64,000 nucleotides of DNA from Archangium violaceum (lineage in GTDB: Bacteria; Myxococcota; Myxococcia; Myxococcales; Myxococcaceae), in contig NZ_CP069338.1 of the NCBI RefSeq assembly GCF_016859125.1, forward strand, positions 6,201,501 to 6,265,500, given 5' to 3'. Shown one piece after another: positions 21,294-30,183 of the stretch. A model generated the notes under the pieces. That model saw nothing but the letters and a program-made list of their open reading frames with translations, had not been told where the DNA came from and ran no database searches. A program made the position numbers and the translations under genes. Each line of letters opens with the position of its first letter. The first letter of the stretch is position 1.

Positions 21294-22493
21294 ATGCGTG
21301 TCCTCTTCACTGCCCTTGCCGGCTCCGGCCACATCCATCCCCTCGTTCCTGTCGCCCAGGCGCTCCAGCAGGCGGGCCATGAGGTGGCCTTCGCCACCGG
21401 AGAGGCCTTCCAGAAGCAGGTGGAGGCCAGGGGCTTCCGCTTCTTCCGCGCCGGGGGAAGTTGGCCCCAGATGCAGCAAGGGGACGCGGCCACCATGGCG
21501 CGGAGGATGGAGGGCATGATGCGGATGTCGGCCGAGGCCCGCATCGAGCACCTGGCCAACAACTTCGTCGGCCACTTCGCGCGGCAGATGGTGCCGGACC
21601 TGGTGTCGCTCGCGTCCGGGTGGCGCCCGGACCTGCTCGTGCGCGACTCGATGGAGTTCGGCGCGGCCATCGCGGGCGAGCACCTCGGCATTCCGCACGC
21701 CTCCATCCAGGTCGGCGCGGCCCTGCCCCGGGACTACGACAACCCGCTGATGACGGCCCGGTTCGACGAGGTGCGCGCCACGGTGGGCCTGCCGCCCGAG
21801 CCGAAGCAGCAGTCGCTCTACCGCTACCTGCACCTGTGCTTCGTTCCACGGCACTACCTCGGCGGCGAGCTGCCGCCGACGACCCATTTCCTCCAGTCGG
21901 CCATCTTCGACCAGTCCGGTGACGAGCGCCTGCCGGCCTGGGCCGAGCAGCTGGGGCAGGGTGGACGGCCGGTCGTGTACGTGACGCTGGGCACCGTCTT
22001 CAACAAGGTGCTCGGCGTGCTGCGCACCCTCGTGGAGGGCGTGCGCGAGGAGCCGGTGGACCTGGTGGTGACGGTGGGGCGAGACATGGACCCGGCGGCG
22101 CTCGGTCCGCAGCCGGCCCACGTGCATGTGGAGCGCTACATTCCCCAGACGCTGCTCTTCCCGAAGGTGGACCTGGCCATCCTGCACGGGGGCTACAACA
22201 GCACCACGTCCGCGCTCGACCACGGGCTGCCCCTGGTGCTCGTGCCCATCGCCGCGGACCAGCCGATGAACGCCGAGCGGTGCAAGGAATTGGGGGTGGC
22301 GCGCGTGGTGTCTCCGCTCTCGATGACGCACGAGAGCATCCGCGAGGCGGTGCGCGACGTGCTTCGCACACCCTCGTACCGGGAGAACGCGCGGCGCTTC
22401 CAGCGGGAGGCCCGGACGCTGCCGGGAATGGCTCGAGCGGTGGAGTTGCTGGAGACGCTCGCGCGGGAGAAGCGGCCGCAACTCCGGGCCTGA
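21294..22493 (+). CDS. UGT/macrolide-type glycosyltransferase (GT1)
   Basis: A 399-residue GT-B glycosyltransferase. The N-terminus MRVLFTALAGSGHIHPLVPVAQAL holds the catalytic His (His13) and the C-terminal domain has the nucleotide-sugar motif HGGYNSTTSALDHGLPLVLVP (from about 298) followed by DQPMNAERCKELG. This is the GT1 pattern of enzymes glycosylating macrolides, flavonoids or sterols. The acceptor is not predictable and no biosynthetic cluster is adjacent. Start chosen at the ATG directly before the fold's first strand; the open frame runs further upstream without motifs. Confidence 0.9.
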   Translation: MRVLFTALAGSGHIHPLVPVAQALQQAGHEVAFATGEAFQKQVEARGFRFFRAGGSWPQMQQGDAATMARRMEGMMRMSAEARIEHLANNFVGHFARQMVPDLVSLASGWRPDLLVRDSMEFGAAIAGEHLGIPHASIQVGAALPRDYDNPLMTARFDEVRATVGLPPEPKQQSLYRYLHLCFVPRHYLGGELPPTTHFLQSAIFDQSGDERLPAWAEQLGQGGRPVVYVTLGTVFNKVLGVLRTLVEGVREEPVDLVVTVGRDMDPAALGPQPAHVHVERYIPQTLLFPKVDLAILHGGYNSTTSALDHGLPLVLVPIAADQPMNAERCKELGVARVVSPLSMTHESIREAVRDVLRTPSYRENARRFQREARTLPGMARAVELLETLAREKRPQLRA

Positions 22494-22640
22494 GCGCCGC
22501 GTGGCGTGTCCATGTATTCCCTGGGACCGGTTTCCGGGCCCGTCTGGGAAACTGGTCCGCCACCCCAACCCGATTCTCTGGACTTCTGTCGGACACTCGG
22601 GATTGACTCCAGAGCCAAACATCGGATCAGGAAGGCTGTC

Positions 22641-23048
22641 ATGCCGCTACGACTCAGCACGGAGCTGATGTATGCGACGGTATCGGAGGACAAGCCATTC
22701 GCCGAGTGGTACGTCACGCAGTTCATGCCCGCTCACGTCCCGGAGTTCGCCTACGCGATATCGGAAGAAGGCAAGCGCGAGATGGTGCTCCAGGGAAGAC
22801 GTTACGCGGAGCGTTTCGGCATTCGCGACGTACCCTCCCAGTACCATTTCATCACCCTGATGTGGAAGGTGGGCCCGAACTTCTTCGAGTTCCCAGGCTT
22901 CCGCGAGACCCTGATGGACCCGAAGCTCACGGGGCCAGAGAAGATCAACCGGCTTTATGAAACGCCGGGTGAGCAGGCGGTGGAGGCGATCATGCATGCC
23001 GACGACCGTTACTGGTACCCCTACATGCTGACGGTGCGTAGGCCATGA
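22641..23048 (+). CDS. Toxin-associated adaptor-like protein
   Basis: A 135-residue soluble protein with AGGAAGG 6 nt before its ATG. It matches, from memory, a family often found directly upstream of PAAR or polymorphic toxin genes in myxobacteria and other type VI users: a central run of helices (FAYAISEEGKREMV...RYAERFGI) followed by a conserved F-I-T-L-M-W-x-x-G-P-N-F patch. Its last 4 bp overlap the toxin gene (ATGA), so it is translationally coupled to it. A role in loading or delivering the toxin is inferred. Confidence 0.6.
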   Translation: MPLRLSTELMYATVSEDKPFAEWYVTQFMPAHVPEFAYAISEEGKREMVLQGRRYAERFGIRDVPSQYHFITLMWKVGPNFFEFPGFRETLMDPKLTGPEKINRLYETPGEQAVEAIMHADDRYWYPYMLTVRRP

Positions 23049-23893
23049 GCCAGGCGCTCGCCCAGGGCGGAGTCGACCCGGCCAGGACCCGCACGGCGTG
23101 GGAAGAATTGGGGCAGCTCAACAAGAAGTACGGTGAGCTGGCTTTGGATGCGTCCCTCGCTGCTGGCGGAGCCTTGCCACCCCCCTTTGGGACCGTGGCG
23201 GACCTCGCCTCGCTCGGCAAGTCGCTCTACACCGGCGATTGGGGTGGCGCGCTCCTCGACGTGGTGGGTTTCATCCCCATTGCTGGGGATGCGGCGAAGG
23301 CGGGAAAGATCGCCAACAAACTGAACGATCTGCGGCGCGCGATCGATACCGCAGCGGCCGGATTGAACCGCTCCCTCCAGCGGACCAGGGAGATCGCGGC
23401 GAAGTACTGGGACGACATCGCCAAGAAGAACCGCGCGGAGTACGAAAAGGCTATCAAGAAGTGCACGACGCAGGAGTGCCGTCAACAAGCCGCGCTGCTC
23501 AAGGGGCCGCAGTACAGCAACACGCCGAAGGATGGCCCGAGCGGGACGTGGCAAGGCGAGCGCGGCGACGGCACGTGGGTGCCGGCGGAGGGGAGTCCTC
23601 CCATCGAGTACAGGAATGGATTCCCCAACTATAGCCCCTTCTCGAAGGGGGACGTCGACATTCCCATGCGTGGCAACCACACGTCCGACTTCACCGCCGC
23701 GGACAATGCCATGAGGGAAAAGCTCGGCGATCCCACCTGGAGGCGACCGTCCGGCTACACGTGGCACCACCATGAGAACGGAACCACGATGCAATTGATT
23801 CCAAAGGACATCCACGCCACGGGCGGAGGCGCCACGACGCCGCACATGGGGGGCGCTTCCTTGTACTCCGGACAGCAAGCGGGGGGATTCTGA
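23045..23893 (+). CDS. Polymorphic toxin with C-terminal WHH nuclease domain
   Basis: A 282-residue predicted DNase toxin. Residues 48-92 are a small-residue-rich hydrophobic pretoxin region (GALLDVVGFIPIAGDAAKAGKI), commonly placed before toxin tips. The middle is helical and holds a Cys pair (140, 145). Residues about 185-275 form the nuclease: GYTWHHHENG with Trp240-His241-His242, MQLIPKDIH (His257) and TPHMGG (His267), matching the HNH/endonuclease VII WHH group. No Sec signal, PAAR or Rhs repeats are present, so it probably travels as cargo. It overlaps the upstream adaptor-like gene by 4 bp and the downstream immunity gene by 1 bp. Confidence 0.82.
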   Translation: MSQALAQGGVDPARTRTAWEELGQLNKKYGELALDASLAAGGALPPPFGTVADLASLGKSLYTGDWGGALLDVVGFIPIAGDAAKAGKIANKLNDLRRAIDTAAAGLNRSLQRTREIAAKYWDDIAKKNRAEYEKAIKKCTTQECRQQAALLKGPQYSNTPKDGPSGTWQGERGDGTWVPAEGSPPIEYRNGFPNYSPFSKGDVDIPMRGNHTSDFTAADNAMREKLGDPTWRRPSGYTWHHHENGTTMQLIPKDIHATGGGATTPHMGGASLYSGQQAGGF

Positions 23894-24465
23894 TGATGAG
23901 CTCGAAGCGATTGATCGTTCCCGAGACCGAGGGCTGGAACAGGGGGGAGCGGGACTGGTCGTACGTTGCGGATGCCAGCCAGGACATCCAACGGTGGGAG
24001 CGCACAACGAAGCGCAACCTTCCGGACGGCTATCGCCGGTTCATGCTCACGTTCAATGGCGGTCGCGTCTACCCCCGCCTGTTCCGCTACAACGTTCCCC
24101 TCGAGCTGTACCCGTCGACCGAGCCCGTTACGATGGTCGACCCGTTCTACTCGTGGGCCACCGTGGAATCGCACTGGCGCGGCGAGGTCTACGGCAAGGG
24201 CTATCCGCCGGACATGCTGTTCATCGGTTGCGATCCGGGAGGGTTGGAGATTCTGCTGTCGCTTCGCCCCACTGACTGGGGGCACATCTTCTGCTGGCCG
24301 CACACGCGGAATATCTGGGGCACCGAGGGCAACACCCAGGTCTGGCATCAAGCCGACTCGTTCGAGGCCTTCCTCGAATCCTTGTATGATCTGCAGGACA
24401 GGTCGGACTACGACGCCTGGCACTTGCCGATTTATGACAAGTTGGCCAGGCCGCTCGTCTTCTGA
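23893..24465 (+). CDS. SMI1/KNR4 (SUKH) immunity protein
   Basis: A 190-residue protein of the SUKH superfamily, which neutralises nuclease toxins by direct binding. Diagnostic features are the N-terminal NLPDGYRRFMLTFNGG segment, the following YNVPLELYPS, the central MLFIGCDPGGLEILL and the acidic C-terminal SFEAFLESLYD. The ATG overlaps the toxin stop codon (TGATG), so immunity is coupled to toxin synthesis. The 3' end overlaps the convergent D123-like gene by 34 bp. Confidence 0.85.
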   Translation: MMSSKRLIVPETEGWNRGERDWSYVADASQDIQRWERTTKRNLPDGYRRFMLTFNGGRVYPRLFRYNVPLELYPSTEPVTMVDPFYSWATVESHWRGEVYGKGYPPDMLFIGCDPGGLEILLSLRPTDWGHIFCWPHTRNIWGTEGNTQVWHQADSFEAFLESLYDLQDRSDYDAWHLPIYDKLARPLVF

Positions 24466-25202
24466 CCGCCGCCAACGATGCGGATCGACCCGTCGAAATC
24501 TCCGCCGCGGTGCCAGGTGAACAAGCAGGGGCTGGTCAACGGAGAGAAGGGATTGAGTTCGATCAACTCGGCCTTCAGGCCGTTACGGCCATCCGGCGCC
24601 AGGTGGATGTCCGCGACGACGTCCGTCATGTGCAGGGCGCGACCGAGAGCCTCGGCGAACGCCGGGATGACCGCGTGCAGCGCGCTTTCGGCGAAAAAGA
24701 GTTCGGGGAATGCTCTATCGCAATAGTACTGCGACGCCCCGATGAGCCGGCGGTCGCGGATGAAAAGACGAAACTCACTCCAGGGGGCGATGTCGTGCCA
24801 ATCCACGAGGTGCAAGGCCAAGCCGCTTCGTGCGGAGACGGCCGCCAGTAGCGCCCGTGCGACCCGGGCGTCAGGACGGGTGATCGTGCCGAGTACCTGC
24901 CGAGCGGTTCGAGCTGGCAGGGCACAGGGCGACGAGGCCTTCCAACTGCAGTACCCGAGCCGGGGATATACCGCCCCCGGAGCCTGTGCGATGGCGGCGT
25001 CGAGGTCATCCAGGAAGGTGCGTGACAGGTCCAGCCGGTTGGGCCCGCCGGCCAGGACAGCTCGGAACTCGGGGGTGAACCATCCCAGCGCCGCGACGTC
25101 ATGGAGAGACAGGCTGAGCGTGCGAGCAGGGATCGCCAGAGCGGCGATCCCAGACGGCCAGTGCTCCCGGAAGGTACGCTCTATTTCGATGGGGAAGCTC
25201 AT
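24432..25202 (-). CDS. CDC123/D123-like ATP-grasp protein
   Basis: A 256-residue protein resembling eukaryotic cell division cycle protein 123. Motifs in order: EFRLFIRDRRLIGASQYY (143-160), VADIHLAPDG (about 196-205) and ELIELNPFSPLTSPCLFTW (212-230), the counterparts of D123's R-x-F, D-V-Y and D-x-N-P-F...LF-x-W elements. D123 proteins have an ATP-grasp fold; the eukaryotic one assembles translation factor eIF2, and bacterial homologues have been linked to peptide or toxin modification. Length is shorter than yeast Cdc123 (360). The 3' end overlaps the immunity gene on the other strand. Role here is unknown. Confidence 0.75.
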   Translation of the reverse strand: MSFPIEIERTFREHWPSGIAALAIPARTLSLSLHDVAALGWFTPEFRAVLAGGPNRLDLSRTFLDDLDAAIAQAPGAVYPRLGYCSWKASSPCALPARTARQVLGTITRPDARVARALLAAVSARSGLALHLVDWHDIAPWSEFRLFIRDRRLIGASQYYCDRAFPELFFAESALHAVIPAFAEALGRALHMTDVVADIHLAPDGRNGLKAELIELNPFSPLTSPCLFTWHRGGDFDGSIRIVGGGQKTSGLANLS

Positions 25203-25318
25203 GGCGTGTTCTGTACATCGCGAGCCCCGGTCTTGCCAGGGCCGAGGCAGGCTCTACCCCATGAGACGGTGCCGCCCAACGAGGCGGCACCCGCAGAGCG
25301 ACTATTCATTGCAGGCGC

Positions 25319-27487
25319 TTACAGCACCGTGAATGACTCTGAAACCCCTTCATAGGGGCTTATCTTCCCGGTCCATCCAGACTTCCAGTGACCCTTGTGG
25401 CGTATGCGGTATGTACCGGCCGCGGCGTTCTTCGTGTCCCAGGTAATCGTTATCTTGGAATAGGAGATGCCGCTCCGTTCCCACCGGTACGTCGTTTCCG
25501 GGTCCCAGTCCCACGCGAGCGCCACCCATGCGCCGTTCACCAGCTTTTCGACCGTCAGGAACGAGCCCTGCGTCTGGAGATCGTTGTTCGGATGCCCACC
25601 CCAGTACTGCACGGTCACCAGGCTTCCCCTCGCATAGCTCGCGGCCGGCTGGGTGATCACGCTCCCGAAATCCTTGTCGAGCGGCTTATCATCCAGCACC
25701 ACCTTCGCGGTCAGATCGATCGTCTGCTCCGTCACGTCCTCGGGGGTGGGGCCGGCCGCGACGTCGGCGCCGTTAACGATGGCCTTGCTGAGTTTGGTGA
25801 ATTCCTGCTGAAAGGCGGCCAGCTCATGCGGGCCGAACTGCGTGCAGGCTCCCTCATACCACTGCTTGGCGTATTCCTCCCGGGTGGCCAGGTATGACGC
25901 GTACGAGTTGGAGAGCCCGGCGATGACCGCCGTGTCGACGCCGACGCTCGCGAGCTCCGTTTTCACCGTCTCCCTCAGGCGGCGGCCCGCCATGGTGGTC
26001 ACCTCGGTGGGGACGGCGACAATGGCCAGGTTCCCTATCTTCAATACCTGGAGGGGCATGATCTGCGGGGTCATCGTCGGACCGTTGATGTTGACGTGCG
26101 CCACGCCGGTCGGAATCAGCACCGGTTTTTCCGCGTGGCACGCCTTGTATGCCGCGTTGTTGGTCGCCGGCCACGCGAAGGCGAAGATGCCGCCCAGGAA
26201 TCCGGAGAGCGCCGCCTTGCCGGCGTCATTGCTCCACTGCACGCTGTCAACCGTGGTCCCATTCGGGAAGAGTGGCACGGGGCTTGGATTGTCATACGGG
26301 CTGCCGGCCGAGAAGGAGGCCCCCATGCCGGCCGCGCAGGTCGTGGTTCCCGCGGAAGCGACGTAGAGCGTCCTCATATCGACCCACTCGTGGCGGAAAT
26401 CCACCGAGCCGGTCAGCTCCCTCGCCGCGCCGTCGTAGAGCTCCTTCGCCTTGTTGTATTGCTTGAGGACGGCGTTCTCCAGGCTCTTGTTCTTTTCAAA
26501 GTTCAAATCAGGGGGCGCCAGGCCGAACCCGATGTTCGGCGTCACGTCGCCGGCATTGCTCTGGGCGAACGCGGCCACGAACGTCTTGGACGCCAGGTAA
26601 TCGGTCCCCTTGTCCTTCTCGAAGAGGTACGACGCCCAGCCCTTGTTGTCGCCGCTGATCAGCTTGTTTTCGGGTCCGATGCTGTCCGGGTGCACCGCGT
26701 ACCAGTTCACCATGCCGATCTCCTCGCCGTCGAGGCCGACGAACTTCAGGAGCGTCATGGTCTTGTCCGTGATGCTCTCATACCGGGCCCGCTCCGCCGC
26801 GGGGTTGTTGTGGTAGGCTTCCACCGCGCGGTTCCCGCCGCAGCCCTCGATCGTTCCCTCGTTGACGAGGATCTTGCCGGGCTTCACGTTGTGATGGGCG
26901 CGCAGGATGGACTGGTAGATGCCGTCCACGATCGCGTTGAAATTCTGTTTCACGAACCCGTTGATGGTCGCGTCATACAGGAAGTACCCCGAATAACCCC
27001 CGGGGCCGCTGTGGGTATGCGTCGCCGACAAGAGGACGTTTTTCGTGTCGTAATATCGTGCGAGCTCGGCATTGGCCGCGATCTTCTCGCTCACTTTGAC
27101 TTTGACCATCTGGAAGAGCTGGCCCAGGTCGGCGTTGACAAAAACGACCCGACTGGTGCCGTCGCCGATGACGAAAGCCCGTGACCGCAGCCGCATGTGG
27201 ATGCCGGCGGTTTTCTGGTCCGATACGGCATATCCCATCATCGGGAGCTCTCCGGCCGGGCCGGTGATGTCGTAGATGCCGCTTCCGATGAGAAAGACGC
27301 CGCCACCGGATTGGGCGGTTATTCCGCTGACCAGGTTGCCCTGATTGTACCGGTTGGAGCTCGTCCCTTCCGATGGCGGTTCGTCGTTCCGGGCGCTGTC
27401 CGAGCAACTGGGGACACAGGCGATGCATCCCCAGAGCAGCAAGAGAAGAATCCAATGGATTCTGGCTGTTGGTATGTGCATGGACAT
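25319..27487 (-). CDS. Neutral ceramidase-like lipoprotein
   Basis: A 722-residue member of the neutral/alkaline ceramidase family, which cleaves the amide of ceramide to sphingosine and fatty acid. The N-terminus is hydrophobic with clustered Cys, probably a lipoprotein signal. Family marks: IYDITGPAGELPMMGYA, GIHMRLRSRAFV, the zinc-site ATHTHSGPGGYSGY and NWYAVHPDS. The nucleophile motif NxGDVSPN reads NAGDVTPN here, so the catalytic serine is Thr316. An Ig-like C-terminal domain (from about 560) ends the chain, as in Pseudomonas CDase. GC content and codon use look lower than the neighbours, suggesting transfer. Confidence 0.88.
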   Translation of the reverse strand: MSMHIPTARIHWILLLLLWGCIACVPSCSDSARNDEPPSEGTSSNRYNQGNLVSGITAQSGGGVFLIGSGIYDITGPAGELPMMGYAVSDQKTAGIHMRLRSRAFVIGDGTSRVVFVNADLGQLFQMVKVKVSEKIAANAELARYYDTKNVLLSATHTHSGPGGYSGYFLYDATINGFVKQNFNAIVDGIYQSILRAHHNVKPGKILVNEGTIEGCGGNRAVEAYHNNPAAERARYESITDKTMTLLKFVGLDGEEIGMVNWYAVHPDSIGPENKLISGDNKGWASYLFEKDKGTDYLASKTFVAAFAQSNAGDVTPNIGFGLAPPDLNFEKNKSLENAVLKQYNKAKELYDGAARELTGSVDFRHEWVDMRTLYVASAGTTTCAAGMGASFSAGSPYDNPSPVPLFPNGTTVDSVQWSNDAGKAALSGFLGGIFAFAWPATNNAAYKACHAEKPVLIPTGVAHVNINGPTMTPQIMPLQVLKIGNLAIVAVPTEVTTMAGRRLRETVKTELASVGVDTAVIAGLSNSYASYLATREEYAKQWYEGACTQFGPHELAAFQQEFTKLSKAIVNGADVAAGPTPEDVTEQTIDLTAKVVLDDKPLDKDFGSVITQPAASYARGSLVTVQYWGGHPNNDLQTQGSFLTVEKLVNGAWVALAWDWDPETTYRWERSGISYSKITITWDTKNAAAGTYRIRHKGHWKSGWTGKISPYEGVSESFTVL

Positions 27488-27679
27488 CTCCCGGTTGCTC
27501 CTGGTGAGAGTAGGTGTAAGGTATGAAGAATCAGGATTGTGAGAATCAGGCGGATTCTACGCTCCGTGCGTATGATTTTTTTGCCATGTCGGATACTGAG
27601 CAGTCGATGTTGGAGGCGTGAAGTGCATCCGCGCCTCTCCGCTCCTGAATGCTTTCGGTGTGGGCGAGTCGGCGTGCGC

Positions 27680-28408
27680 CTATCGCTGAGCGGAGACCAG
27701 CAGGAACATGGGCCGGTCCCGTTCCTCGAGCAGTTCGGGGTGCGCCGCGATCTGAGCGTCGGTTGGCCCCCACTCCTCGACGTGTCGCAGGGTGAAGCCC
27801 TGTCTGAGTAGCGTGTTCAGCGTGGTCCCGAGCGTCCGGTGGTACTTGCTCACCCCGTCCGCCAGCCAATGCGTCGTGCGCTTCCCCTCCAACTGATAGT
27901 TGTCGACCGGCCACGTTCTGCGCCCCTCCGGGTCGGTCATCCAATCTGGCCGGCGCGACGCCATGAAGATGGGATGCTCGATGGAGAAGACAAACCATCC
28001 ACCTGGCGCCAGCCCCCGGTGAACAGTCGCGAGGAGCCGTTCCAGATCCTCGACGTAATGGAGCGCGAGCGAGCTGAAGGCGAGGTCAAAGGGCCCTTCC
28101 GGGAGCTCCAGGCGCTCCAGGTCGGTCCGTCGATAGGTGAGCGCGTCATCCGAGGTTTCGGCCCTCGCGCGAGTGAGCATCTTCTCGGACAGGTCCAGTC
28201 CGAGCACGTGAGCGGCGCCGTTCTCCCGCGCCCAGCGGCAGAACCAGCCGAAACCGCACCCGAGGTCGACGACCCGAAGGTCTTTGACATCGGGGAGGAG
28301 CGCACGGAGCGCCGGCCACTCCGGGGCGCCAGCGAGGCCCTTCAAGGAGCGTGCGAGCTGGCTGTAACCTTCGAAAAAGCTTGGATCATCGTAGATGTTC
28401 TGGCTCAT
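27680..28408 (-). CDS. Class I SAM-dependent methyltransferase
   Basis: A 242-residue methyltransferase of the UbiE/COQ5-like type. SAM loop VVDLGCGFGWFCRWA at 46-60, acidic LGLDLSEKML after the second strand, and motif IV FDLAFSSLALHYVEDL. Small-molecule methylation is likely but the acceptor is not apparent. No clear Shine-Dalgarno precedes the ATG. It lies 157 bp downstream of the O-methyltransferase-like gene on the same strand. Confidence 0.88.
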   Translation of the reverse strand: MSQNIYDDPSFFEGYSQLARSLKGLAGAPEWPALRALLPDVKDLRVVDLGCGFGWFCRWARENGAAHVLGLDLSEKMLTRARAETSDDALTYRRTDLERLELPEGPFDLAFSSLALHYVEDLERLLATVHRGLAPGGWFVFSIEHPIFMASRRPDWMTDPEGRRTWPVDNYQLEGKRTTHWLADGVSKYHRTLGTTLNTLLRQGFTLRHVEEWGPTDAQIAAHPELLEERDRPMFLLVSAQR

Positions 28409-28565
28409 ACACGGAGCAAGCGCATAGGACGGATGGGGCCCTGTTGAAGGTGGGAGGCTGGTGTACGCTTTCTCCGGCCGGGCTCATTGTCCCAGGTGGA
28501 CATGTCGTGGAGTACCTGACAGTCGCGGCAGTCCACCGGCTTGATCCGAGAGCCTTGTATGTCGA

Positions 28566-29231
28566 TCAGCCGATTCGCATCGACAGCTCCACCTCGCCAG
28601 CGAACGGCACCGACAGATATCCGTGCTGGGGCGAGCGGACGCGCTCCAGGTATTCCGGGCTCCAATCCGCGTTGTCGGCGAGGATCAAGGAGCCTGGCCG
28701 CAGCCGGCTTTCGACGAGCGCCAGGATGGCCGGATAGAGCCCCTTGGCGCCGTCGAGCAGCAACAGGTCGACCTGTTCGGGCAAGCCTTCGGCGAGCGTC
28801 TGGAGCGCGTCGCCCTCGCGAATCTCCACGAGGTCCGCGAGCCCGCCCGCCGCGATGTTCTGGCGCGCGCGCGCGATCTTCGACGGCTCGAACTCACTCG
28901 TGATCAATCGGCCACCGCCATTGTCGCGGAGCGCCGCGGCCAGGTGCAGGGTCGAGATGCCGAACGAGGTGCCGAACTCGACGATCGTCCGCGCGCGGCA
29001 GGCTCGCGCCAGCATGTAGAGCAGCGTGCCGGTCTCGCGGGAGACGGCGAGCGCTTCGTCCTTCATCATCGTGTAGAGCTCGAGATAGTCGGTCTTGCTC
29101 GCCATCAGCCGGGCACGCTCCTCCTTCGATATCTGGGCGAATGCCGGAATGTGCGCGGCGGAGGACTCGTCCGCTTGCGCGAACAGATGAGCCAGCAGGG
29201 GGGCGAGCGGTGCGGTGGAAAGTGTGGTCAT
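28566..29231 (-). CDS. O-methyltransferase family protein
   Basis: A 221-residue SAM-dependent methyltransferase similar to catechol or caffeoyl-CoA type O-methyltransferases: TIVEFGTSFGISTLHLA (SAM loop, about 86-102), ITSEFEPSKIARARQN, and VDLLLLDGAKGLYPAIL, where Asp fits the metal-ligand position. AGGGA lies before the ATG. It is divergent from a TetR regulator (95 bp gap containing an inverted repeat), a classic repressor/target arrangement; the natural substrate is unknown. Confidence 0.88.
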   Translation of the reverse strand: MTTLSTAPLAPLLAHLFAQADESSAAHIPAFAQISKEERARLMASKTDYLELYTMMKDEALAVSRETGTLLYMLARACRARTIVEFGTSFGISTLHLAAALRDNGGGRLITSEFEPSKIARARQNIAAGGLADLVEIREGDALQTLAEGLPEQVDLLLLDGAKGLYPAILALVESRLRPGSLILADNADWSPEYLERVRSPQHGYLSVPFAGEVELSMRIG

Positions 29232-29240
29232 TGGAATCCC

Positions 29241-29275
29241 TGGTCAGGTTGAGAGCGCGTCCTTGCGCCTGACCA
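29241..29275. promoter_or_regulatory. Inverted repeat, candidate TetR operator
   Basis: TGGTCAGG and CCTGACCA form perfect 8-bp arms 19 nt apart, just upstream of the O-methyltransferase start and in the divergent region shared with the TetR gene. A direct repeat TATTCGC also occurs twice at 29291-29310. Either could be the regulator's site. Confidence 0.45.
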
Positions 29276-29326
29276 AGAAATACGATTGATTATTCGCATT
29301 TCCTATTCGCGTTCCCGAGGCCCTTC

Positions 29327-29950
29327 GTGACGGATCGTCCAACCCCATGTATTTCCTCGCGAAAGCAGCCCAGGCAGGCCCGTTCCACGCAACTCGTCGC
29401 GGACATCCTCGCCGCGGCTGCTCAGGTTCTGGCACGTGACGGCGCGCACCGCTTCACCACCGCGCGCGTCGCCGAGAAGGCTGGAATCAGCGTTGGATCG
29501 CTCTACCAATATTTTCCGAACAAGGCGGCGATCCTCTTCCGTCTGCAGGCCGATGAGTGGCGGCAGAACGGCCAGCTGCTGTGCGGCATCCTCGAGGATT
29601 CCTCCAGGCCCCCGCTCGAGCGGCTTCGCGAGGTCGTGCACGCCTTCATCCGGTCCGAGTGCGCGGAGGCCGAGATGCGGATCGCGCTCAACGACGCGGC
29701 GCCGCTCTATCGCGACGCACCCGAGGCGAAGGAGCCGCGCGTGGCCGGCACTCGCGCCGTGCAGGCCTTCCTGCGCGAGGCACTCCCAACGGCGTCGGAG
29801 GAGAAGCGTGCGCTCGCTGGCGACATGATCATGATGTCGCTCAATGCCGTGGGGAAGCGGATCTCGGAGCAGGGCCGCACCGAGCAGGAGGTCGACGCCT
29901 ATGCCGGGGCGATGGCTGACATGTTCTGTGCCTATCTCAGCCAGCTTTAG
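29327..29950 (+). CDS. TetR-family transcriptional regulator
   Basis: A 207-residue TetR repressor. The N-terminal helix-turn-helix runs from RQARSTQLVADILAAA to VGSLYQYFPNKAAIL (about 16-64); the C-terminal part is an all-helical ligand domain. GTG start with GAGG upstream. It is divergent from the O-methyltransferase-like gene and probably regulates it and itself. Confidence 0.92.
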   Translation: MTDRPTPCISSRKQPRQARSTQLVADILAAAAQVLARDGAHRFTTARVAEKAGISVGSLYQYFPNKAAILFRLQADEWRQNGQLLCGILEDSSRPPLERLREVVHAFIRSECAEAEMRIALNDAAPLYRDAPEAKEPRVAGTRAVQAFLREALPTASEEKRALAGDMIMMSLNAVGKRISEQGRTEQEVDAYAGAMADMFCAYLSQL

Positions 29951-30156
29951 GCCACGGTGCTCCCTCCCTCCTCGCGCAGCAGCGCTCCTCGGATGGAGTT
30001 GGCCAGCGGGCTCGCCAGGAAGGCCATGGCACGTGGAAGCTCTTGTTTCGATTGAGATTGTGATGCTTTATTGCAGCTGAATCCAGCTGTCACGCCACCA
30101 TCACCCTGATGATGCGAGGCTCTACACCCCCTGACATCGCCTTCGTCTTCACCCGC

Positions 30157-30180
30157 CTTCGAGGGGGAATCCCCTCGAGG
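30157..30180. terminator. Hairpin between convergent TetR genes
   Basis: An 8-bp perfect stem, TCGAGGGG and CCCCTCGA around a GAAT loop, extended by one G-T and one C-G pair. It lies 3 bp from the end of the minus-strand TetR gene. No T run follows, so its terminator role is tentative. Confidence 0.45.
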
Positions 30181-30183
30181 GCG

